From: Symbiodinium natans
Taxonomy: Eukaryota; Sar; Dinophyceae; Suessiales; Symbiodiniaceae
Length of the DNA: 64,000 bases
Direction: 5' to 3'
NCBI GenBank assembly: GCA_905221605.1
Contig: CAJNDS010002103.1
Span: forward strand, 457,306 to 521,305
Below the pieces are notes generated by a model, which saw only the letters and a program-made list of their open reading frames with translations, ran no database searches and was not told where the DNA came from. The first letter of the stretch is position 1; each line of letters opens with the position of its first letter. Below, piece after piece: positions 1-13,294 of the stretch. The position numbers and the translations under genes were made by a program.

Positions 1-58
1 GGGAGGGGGGGAGGGGGGGGGGGGAGGGAGGGGAGGGGGGGAGGGGCGCAGAGCGCCG
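1..58. repeat. G-rich low-complexity run
   Basis: Nearly pure G with scattered A. Similar G or C runs recur at 33122-33150, 36841-36880, 45006-45022, 55724-55740 and 63005-63092. Confidence 0.8.
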
Positions 59-183
59 CGTCAAAAAAGGGTTTGAAATCTCGCAGCTGGGACCAGATAC
101 CCTCTTAGAGCTTAGGGTTCAAGGTTCAGGGCTCAGGGTTTGGGACCCTATACAAAAAACTCTTAGGGTTTAGGGTTCAGGGA

Positions 184-276
184 GGGTCCATGTATGGTAT
201 ACTTGGGCCCCAAAGCTGCTGTACAGGAAACTCCTTTAAGGCCCAAGTACCTACTATACAGGCACATAGACCCTTT
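184..276. mobile_element. Family 1 short inverted-repeat element
   Basis: Ends gggtccatgtat and gcacatagaccc, with inner tatacttgggcc/ggcccaagta. Other copies near 1850-1948, 4266-4372, 19923-20024, 21031-21132, 47892-47993 and 56717-56828. No coding capacity; MITE-like. Confidence 0.75.
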
Positions 277-478
277 GGGCTATTTGCTCGCTTCTTGTGC
301 GGAAGCTAAGTTCTGTTCCCGTAGTAGGGATATACTCGATTATTAGCTATATAACCCTGCTATCGTAGCTTACTTTAGGTTCCTTCGCAAGAGCCTAGTT
401 TTATGCACTGCCCATGAACGACTCAAGGGCCTTTCGACCCCAGGCAGGTGGGTTTTTTGAGGAATTCGGGGACAGCGT

Positions 479-590
479 CTTAGTAGCCCAGTAACCATAT
501 CACAATAAGGGCGCCCGTTTTTTGGTTGGTTACTTTAGAAGGGAACCCAGAACCAAAAGAAGGGGTAAAGGGTACCACTGGGCTACCAAG
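479..590. mobile_element. Family 2 short inverted-repeat element with 4-b target duplication
   Basis: Ends cttagtagcccag and ctgggctaccaag, flanked by gcgt on both sides (475-478, 591-594). Confidence 0.85.
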
Positions 591-708
591 GCGTTAATAG
601 GAGGGCGGAGAGGCTTCTAGGGTTTGCACGGTTGAATTTGGGCTGAGGATTGAATTGGGGTGTAGGGTTTAAGGCTTGCAGGGTTTAGGGCGGGGTGTGC
701 AAGACTTA

Positions 709-800
709 TGCCCTAAACCCTAAACCCTAAACCCTAAACCCTAAACCCTAAACCCTAAACCCTAAACCCTAAACCCTAAACCCTAAACCCTAAACCCTGC
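709..800. repeat. CCCTAAA array
   Basis: About thirteen near-perfect tandem CCCTAAA units, the plant-type telomere heptamer, inside the window rather than at an end. Confidence 0.95.
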
Positions 801-832
801 ACACAGGGAGCCCTAAACCCTGAACCCTGCAC

Positions 833-870
833 CCGAAAGTCGTGTTGACCTGGCCATGGTGTTCAAAAGG
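833..870 (-). CDS. Possible small exon of the coiled-coil gene
   Basis: Open in the frame LLNTMARSTRLS between AG and a GTGCAG donor. It is flanked by CCCTAAA on the left and TTTAGGG on the right, like the better exons. Weak because it is short. Confidence 0.3.
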
Positions 871-3800
871 CTATCACGATGAACCATTAAGGGGTTTAGG
901 GTTTAGGGTTTAGGGTTTAGGGGCCCTGTCATCCCCACAGCCAACCCTATGAAGGTCTTCGGGGATTCTGGGGGCATGCCAAGGTTTTATGCCATGCCAA
1001 ACACCTCACGCCTCCACCCCGATCCCGGCGCTACGTACCAGCAAACTTCCCAGAGACTCCAAAACCCCTTAATTAAGGAATATACCTTAAATCATATTAG
1101 GGTTCCTATGATAATTTAAGGTATATTCCTTAATTAAGGGGTTTTGGAGTCTCTGGGTTCCCAGCCCAAAACCCAAACTCGCAGGCTCACGTGCTGAGGT
1201 TTAGGCTGCAGGGTGCAAAAGCCTAAACAAAAGCTTTGATCATGAGAGCCTAAAAAAAGCACAACAGTTATAATAATAACAATACAAATAAAAATAAACA
1301 GAATAATAATAGTAATAATAATAATAATAGTAATATTAATATTAAGAGGAGCTCGTGCCAAGGGACGCGGTCGGCCGCCAGCTGATCATACTGCCACTTC
1401 AGCGACTTGAGTTCCCGCTTTGTCTGGAGAAGTGTCCTTGAGCGCTGGGTTCGAAAGCTCCGCATGTCTCCGGCTTTTTGAACCTTAAGGCCGGTTTCGG
1501 GTGCCCCAAAAATACTTGGGCCCGTGTTCTATACAAACCCAGATGACACAAGCATGTGGCTTTCAGGGTGTTCAGGAGGCGTGTGTCTGGGAGTGTGGTG
1601 TTTATTAGGGTTTGGGGTCTAGGGTTTAGGGGTTTACTCGCTGGTTCTTAGTAGGGAATGAGGGAATGAGGTACCCTATACAACCCCTTAAAGAGTATAT
1701 ATAGAGCCGTCATTCCCTCTAAGAACCAGGGAGTTTAGGGGCCCCTAAACCCTAAACCCCTAAACCCTAAACCCTAAACGAGGCGCTCCAAACCCAGCTT
1801 GTGGCGTTTCTGACGCGGCTGGCACAATGGTTGTCATCTCACTCTAATAAGGATCCATGTACCTATGTGGTATACACTTGGGCCATAAAAGGGGTTCCTT
1901 TTTTGTAGCTCTAGGGCCCAAGAAGATATACAGGTACTTGCATCCTTAGGGTTGTCTTTGGGTTTGCGAGTTAGGAGCTCAGGGTTCAGGGCCACCCTGT
2001 AGCAGCTTTTGTATCCCAAGATTCTGCTCCAGCTCCTCTTTGGTCTGCGCGTGGTCCTGTCAGAAACGAGGTTGGGGAAAGCTTAGGGTTTAGGGTTTAG
2101 GGTTTAGGGTTTAGGGCTTAGAGCTTAGGGTTTACTGTATAGGATTTAGGGTTTGGGGTCTAGCGTTCATAGGAGCGTAGGAGCACCACCTCGGCTGTTC
2201 GGTATCAGACGATGGAAGAAGGTGTAAGGCGAGAAAACAACAAGGGTAACAGGCACAATATAGGGGCCTGAGTAGGTTTAGGGTTTAGGGTTTAGGGTTT
2301 AGGGTTTGGGGTTTAGGGTTTAGGGTTTAGGGATTCTCTGGGGGTGGGTAATATAGGGGCCTGAAAATTAGAATAGGGTTTTGAGGTTAACCTAGTATAA
2401 TTACAAAAAGAAAAGAAGGGATCATTACTAGTTTTCACGCCGACCTCTACATCATAGTGGAGGCAACAGTTATGACAGCGAGGCATTTGGCAAGGAACAT
2501 GTTCCCTAAAGCCCAACCCCCCGTAAACGCTATGTCTCAGAATAAACCTGCACCTTGCTGATCAAAAAAGGGCCCCCTTAGCCCTAACAAACCCCTATCA
2601 AAACCCAAGCCCTAAATGGCCCTAACCCTAAGCCCGGAACCCAACCCCCTCCCCCAACAAAAGTCTAAACCCCAAACCCGACGACTCGAAACCGTCCACT
2701 CCCCCTGCCCCCCAAACCCTAAACCGCAAGCCCCGAAACTCCAAGCCCGAGACCTATAGCTCAGTGACATCCTAGGTTGCAACCCTAAACCCTAAACCCT
2801 AAACCCTATGCTGTAAAGCCTAAACCCTAGCCCTAAACCCTAAACCCTAAACCCTAAACCCTAAAGCCTAGGTTGCACGCGGCTCCTCGGCCGCAGCATC
2901 CTTGAGGGCCTGAGCTTGACGCCCCGCCTCCTGAGGCAGGGCTCTACACGGGCTTCAGGTCGTGGGGTTTAGGGTTTAGGGCTAGGGTTTAGGGTTTAGG
3001 GTTTAGGGTTTAGGGGTTTAGGGGTTTAGGGGTTTAGGGGTTTAGGGGTTTAGGGTCTATAGGGTTTAAGGGTTTAGGGGTTTAGGGTTTAGGGGTTTAG
3101 GGTTTCAGGGGTTTAGGGTTTTAGGGTCTATAGGGTTTAAGGGTTTAGGGGTTAAGGGTTAGGGGTTAAGGGTTTATGGGTTTAGGGTCTATAGGGTTTA
3201 AGGGTTTACGGGTTTTAAGTTCATGGTTTAGGGTTTAGGGGTTTAGGGTCCAGGCGTTGGGGGGGGGTTAGGGTTTAGGGGTTTAGGGTACCCTAAACCC
3301 CGCCACCCGTGTGGCGGCTTCAATTTGGGTTTAGGCTTTGTCGGGGATTCAGGACTTCGGGTTCAGGCTGTGGAGGGATTCAGGGTTTGGGGGGCTTAGG
3401 CTTTATAGACATTCAGGGGTTAGGGTTCAGGGCTGAGGGGATTGAAGCTTAGAAGCTTCGGGCTTTCAATCCCGGAGCGCACTAGGAAGCAACATTAAAA
3501 CATGGATTTTTTTCCTTCACGGCTTGATGAGAATGGTCCTGACCACACAAAAGCAAACCGTCAAACAGTTTCAATACTCATCATGAGGCGATATAGGGTT
3601 TCTATTACCCGCATTCCCTACTAAGACCCCGTAGGTTTGAGGTCCTGGGATGATACTCAGCGTCAGACTGCTGCAAAGTAACCAAGCGCTAAAGGGAGGG
3701 GAACCATGAACAGTTAAAACCCTAAACCCTACAAGCTAAACCCTAAGCCCTAAACCCTAACCCCTAACCCCTAAACCCCTAAACCCCTAAACCCCTAAAC

Positions 3801-6800
3801 CCCTGAACCCCTAAACCCCCCTAAACCCCTAAAACCCTGAACCCCTAAACCCCTAACCCCAAACTCCTACCCCTAAACCTAACCCCTGAACCCCTGAACC
3901 CCTAAACTCCTAAAACCCCTAAACCCTGAACCCTAAACCCTAACCCCGAAACCCTAAACCCTAAAACCCTAAACCCCTAAACCCTAAACCCCAAACCCCA
4001 AACTCTAAACCCTAGACCCTGCCTGCTGGCAGGCCAGGTCTCTCTCCAACTTCTTGCGGGTCGCCTCGGCATTTCGCCCCATGGAGTTGAACGACCCAGG
4101 ACCCAGGGCCCCTCAACTCGGAGCATAACCCTATGAGGGTTTAGGGTTTAGGGTTTAGGGTTTAGGGTTTGGGTTTAGGGTTTAGGGTTTAGGGTTTAGG
4201 GTTTAGGGTTTAGGGTTTAGGGTTTAGGGTTTGGGGTTTGGGGTTTAGGGTTTAGGAAGAGTTTAGGGATGTACTTCCGTCGTGTATACTTGGGCCAGAA
4301 GAGAGCTTCCTGCCTAATAGCTTTGGGGTTCAAGCGTATACTTCTTGGGGACATGGACCCTGAGGGATGTAAACCTCAAGGATCCGGTTTCTGCTTGGTA
4401 GGGCTTAATTAGTAGACTTGTACTCAGTACAAGTTGGGAGAACTAAAGCTGAATAACCTTCACCCGTTTAAACCATCATCGGGATCCTATATCTCTAAAC
4501 GCTGCGCGGAAGTACCGATTGCTGTCGCGTTTTATCTCTGCAAATATCACAGGCGCACAGGCATGCTAGCAAGCGCACACCCTAAACCCTAAACCCTAAA
4601 CCCTAAACCCTAAACCCTTAAACCCTAAACCCTGAACCCTAAACCCTGAACCCTAAACCTCGTTGGAACAAGGCCTCCAGAGCCACCAGCTGCTTTGACG
4701 TGGAGGTCAATTCTGCCTGGCGCGATGGTTGGCAGCGCAGTCTCACGCGCTCTTCGAGGTTGCCCAGTAACCTAGGATTAACAAGGGTGCCCCTTTTTGC
4801 GTAAAGGGGTTTAAAGGGGAACCTAGAGCCCCCAAAAAGGGAATAAGGGCACTACTGGGCATCCTAGTCTTATGAGCAGCTCCTTGAATGACCTCGGTTT
4901 CGTGGAGTGGGGCGGAGGAGAGGGAAACAAAAACCTGGCGTTCGGTGCGTTTGGGCTCTCTTCGGTTTAGGGTTTAGGTTCAGGGTTTAGGTTTAGGGTT
5001 GGGTTTCATGGCTTCGGGCTTAGGGTTTATGTTTAGGATCTCGGGTTCGTAGGGCTTAGGGTACCTTCATGTTTTCCTTTCTTAGGGGTTAGGCTCCCTT
5101 AAACCCAGGACTTCGCGGTGCAAAAGTCCCAGATTGTACTTGCAGGTTCAGGGCACTTATAACCCAACTATAAGTGCAGCTATACCCCACTTACAAGCGT
5201 TATACACTTATAAGCCCCTGGGTTATAGTTGGGTTACTAAGTACCATGAACCTCCATGTACCTCCGCCCTAGGCCATGAGCAAAGAAGACCTAAACCCTA
5301 AACCCTACACCCTAAACCCTAAACCCTAGTGCCGCGCCTCAGCAGCCTCGGCACCATGTTCCAGAAACCGGCACCTTCACTATTCAATGTGACAGGGATC
5401 CGACTTCTCTGGGTAGTTATTGAAGGTATAGGGTCCCTTTGTAGATCCCTTATAGAACTACACCGCCCACTCTTATGAGGAAGGGACCCGAACTTAGAGA
5501 ACGACCCATGTGGTGGGCTTATGCTGGGTTTCAGGAGGGCCTAGACGTGATGACTAATTATCCTTCTTTTGTTGCGGGTGCAGCAGAGGCTACCTGCCCT
5601 TTCCCGCTTCGGCTATACGGCTATACATATCTGAACAAGTTCTGCCGTTCATGTGACAGGACCCTCACGTAACCTTCCCAGGCCTCTGTTCTAGGCGACG
5701 CATTGTGGCTGTCTCCGTCGAGAGTTGCAGCTCGTGTGCATCCTGACTAGGGAAGCCATGCAACGAGCACGCCATGAACCCTGCATGAATTCTACACCCA
5801 ACATACCTGGGCTGCCCAGTAACCAAGGCTTAAAAAGGGTGCCCTTTTTGCTTAAAGGGGTTTATAAGGGAACCTAAACACCCCAAAAAGGGAATAAGGG
5901 CACTACTGGGCATCCTAGATACATTTCTACAAAGTCCCACCACCCACTAAAGCCGTGCAGCGACCCCATGAACCCTGAGGCCCAAAGCCCGAAAGGCCTG
6001 GCCCAACACTACTTGGCTGTTACCTTCTTACCCTGTACAAAACCCTAAACCTCCATAAATCTTTATCTCACCAAACCCTCAAAATCTTAGACTCTAAGCC
6101 CCTCGAAAAGTCGCTAAGCAATCTTCAAGCCTTCCATAACCCTGAAAACCTAAACCCTAAAGCCTTCTATACGCCAAAAACCATAACCCAAAACCCAAAA
6201 CCCCCAAAAAATGCAAGACAAAAACTGCAAAAAACAACAACACAAAACTGCAAAAAAAAACAAAAAATGCAAAAGGCCTCGGCGTGACGCAGCTCCGCCT
6301 GGGCCGCGCGCGCGGCGCGCTCCGTCTCCGCGAGGTCCCCTCGGAGGCGCCGAAGCCTGGCTTCTGCTGGGGGCACTCGTTTGTTGAAACGCTTAAGGTT
6401 TAGGGTTTAGGGTGTTTAGGGTGTTTAGGGGTTTTGTAGGTTGAGATTTAAGGTTTGAAGTTTAGGGTTAAGGGTGTTTAGGGGTTTTGTATTAAGTTTT
6501 GTAGGTTTATGGTTGATTTAAACGATTAAGGTTTAGGGTTTAGGGTTGAGTGTTTATAGGGTTTGCAGGGCTTAGGGTTTATAGGGTTACAGGGTTTTGG
6601 GTTTCCAAGCTGCCAAGCTCAAACTTCAACACCCTGAAAGCCACATTTCATCGGGGTTTAGGACTTTGGGGTTCGGGCTCTGGCCAGGGCCCTTTCCTAA
6701 AGCCTTTCAAAAGCCTTTGAGGCTTCTGTTGTGGCTCTGTGTGCGTTTTGTGCAGCTACACCTACATCTTGAAGTAACCCTAAACCCTAAACCCTAAACC

Positions 6801-9800
6801 CTAAACCCTAAACCCTACACCCCTTTAGCACTTGGTGAACCACTGTCCCTTCTTTAAGGGCATCTTGTCGGTTTGTCTCGGTGAGCCCTATAAACCGTCA
6901 GCTCTCAACTTTAGGCTAAAAACCCTACAAGGAGGGGCCCCCTTACTATACTAACTATACTTGAGGGGCTTATAACCTAATTTAGGATCCTTAGAACTTA
7001 ATTTAGGGTCCTTATAACTCTACTTATAGCTAGGGGGGCCCCTCCTTGTATGACCCTCTCTGCACGCGAAAGAGTGATGTAGGCTCTGGTTGGAACCGGC
7101 CCCAGCTCCCTGAAGCCCTTTGCAGATCCTGCAAAGCCTGAAACTACCATTTGCGCAAGAACCCCCCCCCCCCAACCCCCAAAAAAATGAAGAATATTCT
7201 TCCTTATAAGGGCACTCTAAGGACTATCTTTTGTTTGTTGATCTTTCGGGGTTCTTCAGCAAATAGTAATAAGCTAGAGGAGCATTGAGGTACGCCTAGA
7301 AGCTTGAGGGAGCTCAAAGTTCAGGGCCTAAGGGGAGAATGTGGACCCAGGAGTAACCTAGAAATAAACAGGGTGCCCTTTTTTGGCTTATTAAGGGGAT
7401 TAGAAGGGAACCCCAACCCAAAAAAAAAAAAAAAAATACTTCGAACATCCCCACCCTCTCTGGTAGAGACTGGGGCTGGGCACTCCGGGGACACTCTGGG
7501 CTTGGGCACTCCAGAATCTGGTTTGGCACTCCAAAGACACTCTGGGCTGGCACTCCTGGTTGGGCACTCCAGGGAGAATCTGGGGTTGGGCACTCCGGGA
7601 GAGTGTGGGGTTGGGCACTCCAGGGAGACTCTGGGGCTGGGCACTCGGGCACACTCTGGGGTTGGGAAATTTAGGGAGACTCTGGGGCTGGGCAAGTCGG
7701 CACACTCTGGGTTGGGCACTCCAGGGAGACTTGCACTTTGGGGTTGGGCACTCCAGGGATGAGCAAGGAGTAGACCGGGCGAGGGCGAGGAGAAGAGTTC
7801 CGGGCGAGGAGAAGAGTTGAGTTTAAAATCTAACAACCCCACACCGAGGGTGGGGAATAAGGGGCTACTCCGGGTCCTAGGAATATGGTTTTCCTGCCGG
7901 GAAGCTCTGCTTCGTGCTGCCTGGTGAGCAGTAGACCGCGCAGGTCCTCGGCAGCAGAGACGGCGTTGCTACTTAGAGGTTCATGTGTGGTATAAGGAAG
8001 GCTATAAGTACCCGAAATAGGGTTACAAGTACAGTTACCATACTTATAACCCTAGCTATAACAACCCATGAACCTCCAAGTACTGGCTACTTTGCCTGCG
8101 GGCTTACGGCTCCTTGTTGCTGCGAAGACAAAAGGTGCAAGCCATTCACTATGTGAGGTTTTTCCCTTTGTAGGGCCATTTTGGAGTTAACCCTGAACCC
8201 TAAATCCCATGCACCCTACAGAGCCTACGCAAACCCTATGGGCCGACTAGGGGCCCGCATTTCTGCAACAACCCCCCCCCCCCCCCCCAATGCCTTCTGA
8301 ACCCTAAACCTAAACCCTAAACCCTAAATCCTAAACCCTAGACCCTAAACCCTAAACCCTCAACCCTCAACCCTAAACCCGCTCTTGGCGCGCCTGGCTG
8401 TCCTGGCGCACTTGCAGGATCTCGGTGCCGAGTGCTCGCAGGTCATCTCCTCGCCCGAAGCACGCTGTATCATCTTGAGTTTTAGGCTCACTGTTGGTCA
8501 GCAGAGAATGAGGGAATTCGGGTCCTATATATATATATATATATACATAATATATATATATATATATATATACCCTTTAAGGGGTTATATAGGGTTGGTT
8601 CCCAGGGAATGAGGGAATTAGAGCTTTATGTATACCCTTTAAGGGATTACATAGGGTACCCCATTCCCCCGTGCCCTGCTAGCCAACAGCAAGTAGGTGC
8701 GTTCGTGGGCCTTCTCCTTCTTGGTAGCCCAGTGATAAAGTAAGGGCCCCCTTGTTGCGGTTGGTCACTTGATAAGGGAACCTAAAACCAAAAAACGGGG
8801 GCAAAAGGGCACCCCCCTGGGCCTTAAGGGCTTCTACGATGAGTGACTGATAGAGACTTTTGGATAATAATAAAACAGCAGCCTGGTTCGGCAAGTGCAA
8901 AAACTGAGCTGTGTGTTAAACCCTTTGAAAACGGTTTATGAATAGGTTCCCTTATAAGGAAAGAGCGGAAATTAAAAACTATCCCCAAGCACAAACCAGA
9001 AAAACCCTGCCCACTTCACTTCACTGACCTGACCTGTGCACGCGTAGTCTGGCAACGACTTGCGCCTTCGAGGTGGTCCACCCCAACATGGGACCACCTC
9101 GAAGGCGCACACCCCCCCTCCCAGCTGGACAGCGGAGGGTTTAGGGTTTAGGGTTTAGGGTTTAGGGTGACTGTCTCCAAAATTTCATTATTGGGTACGT
9201 ATCCCTGTTCAGGGTAGAACTAAATTTCGGTTACTCCGAGGTAGGGTTCAGTTGCTTCTGATCACGAGTCATTTCTTTTTGCATCAATGATGCAAGCCCT
9301 AAAGCCCTTAAATCCTATAGCGCACGGCATCTTCATGTCCGAATCAGCGCTGTGTGCTATACACCTAAGAAAGGAGCCTACCTTTTCCTGTCTGTTGTTA
9401 GACTCTTAAGATTTGAGTCTACATCTGCGTGCGAACCCTGAGAATCCAACCACCCTCTTCTCCCTCCTGCCAGGCGCCGCCGGGGAGAAAGAGTTCCTTC
9501 AGAAGCTCCCACTCCCTGCAGACCCGCCCCTGGGCAAACGGGAGGGGGATTGAGGGTTTTGGATTTAGGGGTCCATAGGTTCCTCAAGTTTCCAAGGCAA
9601 GACACACATAATCTGTTATCTTGGGGGGGGGTGGGGGAGTGGGGGGGTGGGGGGTGGGGGGGGGTCATGGGGTTTGTGAGGGGACCCCATGCGCCAATCT
9701 CAGACGCTTGGGATGTTTGAAGGGGATCTTTTAACCCCTATGCCCGAAACCGCTAAACCCCTAAACCCCAACACCTAACTCAGTGCTTTGATCCGGTGAG

Positions 9801-12800
9801 CTTGTGCGCCTCTAGCGCTTGAAGACTCTCTCGCCACCCTCTCCTTTTCTAGACCCGGGAGTAACCTGGGAATAAACAGGCCCTTTTTGGTTTAAAGGGA
9901 GTATAAGGGAACCCCAACCCTAAAAAAGGAAAGAAGCCTAATTAAACCCTTAACCCTAACCCCTACGTAACCCTAAACCCTGAACCCTGAACCCTAAACC
10001 CTAACAAAAAGAAAAAGAACTGCCTACTCTCGGCCACTCCCGGTCCTAGTTTTGCAGAGGGGGCACTGGGGGGATGAACTTTGAGGCAGCTGGGGGCATC
10101 CCCGGCTCGCAGCAAGAAGGTCGGGTTAAGGGCTTCCGGTGGGGTTTAGGGTTTAGGGTTTAGGTTTAGGGTTTAGGGTTTAGGGTTTAGGGTTTAGGGG
10201 CTTAGGGGCTTAGGGGCTTAGGGGCTTAGGGGTTTAGGGGCTTAGGGGCTTAGGGGTTTAGGGGTTTAGGGGTTTAGGGGTTTAAGGGTTTAGGGTTTAG
10301 GGGTTGCACCCAGGAAGCCTCTGTAAACCCCTCAAACCCTGAACCCTGAAACCGCCTCTGAGCGCGGGGCGCGCGACTTGCAGCTGCTGCTGGAGAAGAT
10401 CCATGTCTCGCTGCAGCTCATCCCTCTGAGAGTTCGCCACTCTCCTGGGTTTAGGTCGTAGGGCCATTTTAGGGGGTTTAGGGTTTAGGGTTTAGGGTTT
10501 AGGGTTTAGGGTTTAGGGTTTAGGGTTTAGGGTTTAGGGTTTAGGGTTTAGGGTTTAGGGTTTAGGGCTACCTCTCAAGGCCGGGAGATTCTGAGCCAAG
10601 GGCATCTTTTTTTCAAGATGAAGTGCCCTCTCTGCTATCTTGCTCATCGGAACTGCGAAGTTCGGATATCACAAACTGTCCACCGCGAAACCTGGGTTTA
10701 GGGTTTAGGGTCTAAGCCAGAACGCCCGGCAGTTCCCAAAACAACCGATGTGATGCTGCAGCCGCACCTCTGTGTCTTCTAAGCCCTTGGGTTCTGAAAA
10801 GGCTTTGTACCCTTGGAGAAGGGAGATGTGCACTGTGGCTTATTCTTTTCGGCTTCATGTGCCTCTTGAAGAGTATGCACCCGAAACCTACGTAGAAATT
10901 GTAGGCTTCAGGGGTGTATTCGGGCATCGCTTCTCTCGCACATTCTCAAAAGGACCTCTAAGTGTGACCTATACACCTCTGCTTATTTGGTTCTACACCC
11001 TAATCCCTAAACCCTAAACCCTAAACCTCCCAAGTCCAGCCGCTCGCCGCGCTCTGCGTCCTCCCGAAGGCCATGCTCGTGGCGCAAAGTCGCCTCAAGG
11101 TCCTTCGCTTCTGGGCTGTCTTTAGGCGTGAGGTGAGGTTTAGGGTTTAGGGTTTAGGGTTTAGGGTTTAGGGCTTAGGGCTTAGGGCTTAGGGCTTAGG
11201 GCTTAGGGCTTAGGGCTTAGGGCTTAGGGCTTAGGGCTTAGGGCTTAGGGCTTAGGGCTTAGGGCTTAGGGCTTAGGGTTCAAGGTTAAGGGTTTAGGGG
11301 TTTGAGACGGTTTATGAGGTTGAGGGGTTTGAGGGGGCTTATGAGGTTGAGGGTTTAGGGTTAAAGTAGGGTCCCTTTTGGGTCCCTCTTCTAAGGGTGC
11401 TGTGCCATATAGACCCCCCAAACAGGGACTTTAATTTAGAGAACTATAAGTGCTTTTAAGGCTTGCAAGTTGGATGTTCCCCCGTATCCCAGAAGTTTGT
11501 TTAGGGTTGAGGGTTTAGGGTTCAAGGTTTAGGGTTTAGGGTTTAGGGTTTAGGGAAAACTGTATACTAACAGTCCTTAAATAGGGATTGCAGTACCCCG
11601 AGTATAATCCCTACTAAGGACTCTTAGTATAAGGGGGAACATCCCAACTTATGAAGTTTAAAGGGCTTCGTAGGGTTTACAGTTTTCCGTAAACCCTAAA
11701 CCCTAAACCCTAAAACCCTAAAACCCTAAAACCCTAAACCCTAAACCCTAAACCCTAAACCCTAAACAAACTTCTGGGAATCGCCCTTTCGGGGCCTTCA
11801 GAGCAAATAAAGCAGGACAACAACAACGCATGGGCCCTTCTATCACAAATTCCTCACAGCTTAGGATGCCTAAGCCCTAAACCCTACACCCTAAACCCTA
11901 AACCCTAAACCCCCCCTAAACACTCAGCCCAAAGCCCCACACACCCCAGCTTCCCAGCACCGACCTGCACCTGGAACTGAAGACGGGAGGCCTGAACCCA
12001 GGGTTTAGGGTTTAGGGTTTAGGGTTTAGGTTTAGGGGGTTTAGGGGGTTTAGGATTGAGGGTTTAGGGTCTTGGGTTTGGTTTGGGTTCTGGGTTTAGA
12101 AGCTTCGGAAATTTGAGCGTTTAGGGCTTGGGGTTTGGAGGTTTAGGGGTTTAGCTTAAGGATTTAGGGTTTGGGTTAAGGGTTTAGAGGTTTCGGGGGT
12201 GTTAGGGTTGCGGGTTTGGGTTTAGGAGTTTGGGGGTTTAGGGGCTTAAGGGCTTAATTAGGGTGTGGGCGGTGTGCGGAGGGGGGAGGGAGAAAATCGA
12301 AGTGTAAGGTCAGGGGTTTCGGGCTTCGCCTTCTGTGCCCCACAGACTCCTGGAGCCTCAGCCCCACAACCCCACAGCCTAAACAGAAGTTGCAATGAAG
12401 GCTGATACTTTCTCGTACCAAGTCACCGGCTTGGGGTGTTAGGGCTAAGGGATTTAGAGTATAGGGAGTTAGGGTGTAGGGTTAAGGGAGTTAGGGTGTA
12501 GGGTGACGTGAGGTGATCCTGCCAGCAACTCTGTCAGCAAGGTCAACCAACGGCCTCTCTGTACTTCCTTGGTAGATGCGTGATGTCAATAAAGGTTGCT
12601 CCACTCTAAACCCTAAACCCTAAACCCCAAACCTAAACCCTAAACCCCCCAGAAGGCCCCACAGCCTACAACGGCTTCTTCGAGCTCCATGTCTTGCAAA
12701 AGCCAAAGTGGCGGCTCGGTGGTCAGCGAAACGCAAAGATTGCCGAATTCCTTCTTAACACCTAGACCCTACAGTAAGCCCTGTTCCCTAAACCCTAAAC

Positions 12801-13259
12801 CCTAAACCCTAGACCCTAAACCCTAAACCCTAACCCTCCGCCTCCTCCGCATGGGCCGCCTTGTTGCGCTGGAGCAAAGCTCTGAGCTCAAGGACTTCAC
12901 CCCGGAGCCTCGGGCAGGGAGCGAGCTCGTCTCTCGTTAGGGTTTAGGGTTTAGGGTTTAGGGTTTAGGGTTCAGGGTTCAGGGTTGAGGGTTTAGGGTT
13001 TTGGGTCTTCAAGTGCAGCTGCTATCGTGCGTATATGTCTATGTCTACAGATATACCGCCGTGATGGACTTGATTGAGTGGCATGAACCCTAAACCCTAA
13101 AATGCTGCTGAGTAATTATAAAAATGTAACCTGGCTTGTCCTAAAGTTATGCAAGCAATGCCGGGATGCTCCTTACTATGCATAGGCAACACGTGCGCAC
13201 AAAGAGGATACCATGATTAATTTACAGGCGGCATCACTAGATGAGCAAGTGCCAGAAGA

Positions 13260-13294
<35 letters not shown>

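Larger units (their letters stand above)
59..708. other. Intron-like repetitive stretch without a supported gene
   Basis: Holds a family 1 element (about 184-276), a family 2 element (479-590) and degenerate TTTAGGG repeats. No convincing exon. Confidence 0.5.

Noticed and set aside
5475-5672. Plus-strand open frame starting MRKGPELRERPMWW
   Set aside because: Overlaps a well-bordered minus-strand coiled-coil exon and has no splice support.
7304-7842. Overlapping open frames rich in Gly, Leu, Pro and Ser
   Set aside because: All lie in the minisatellite inside a family 2 element; opposite strands are equally open.
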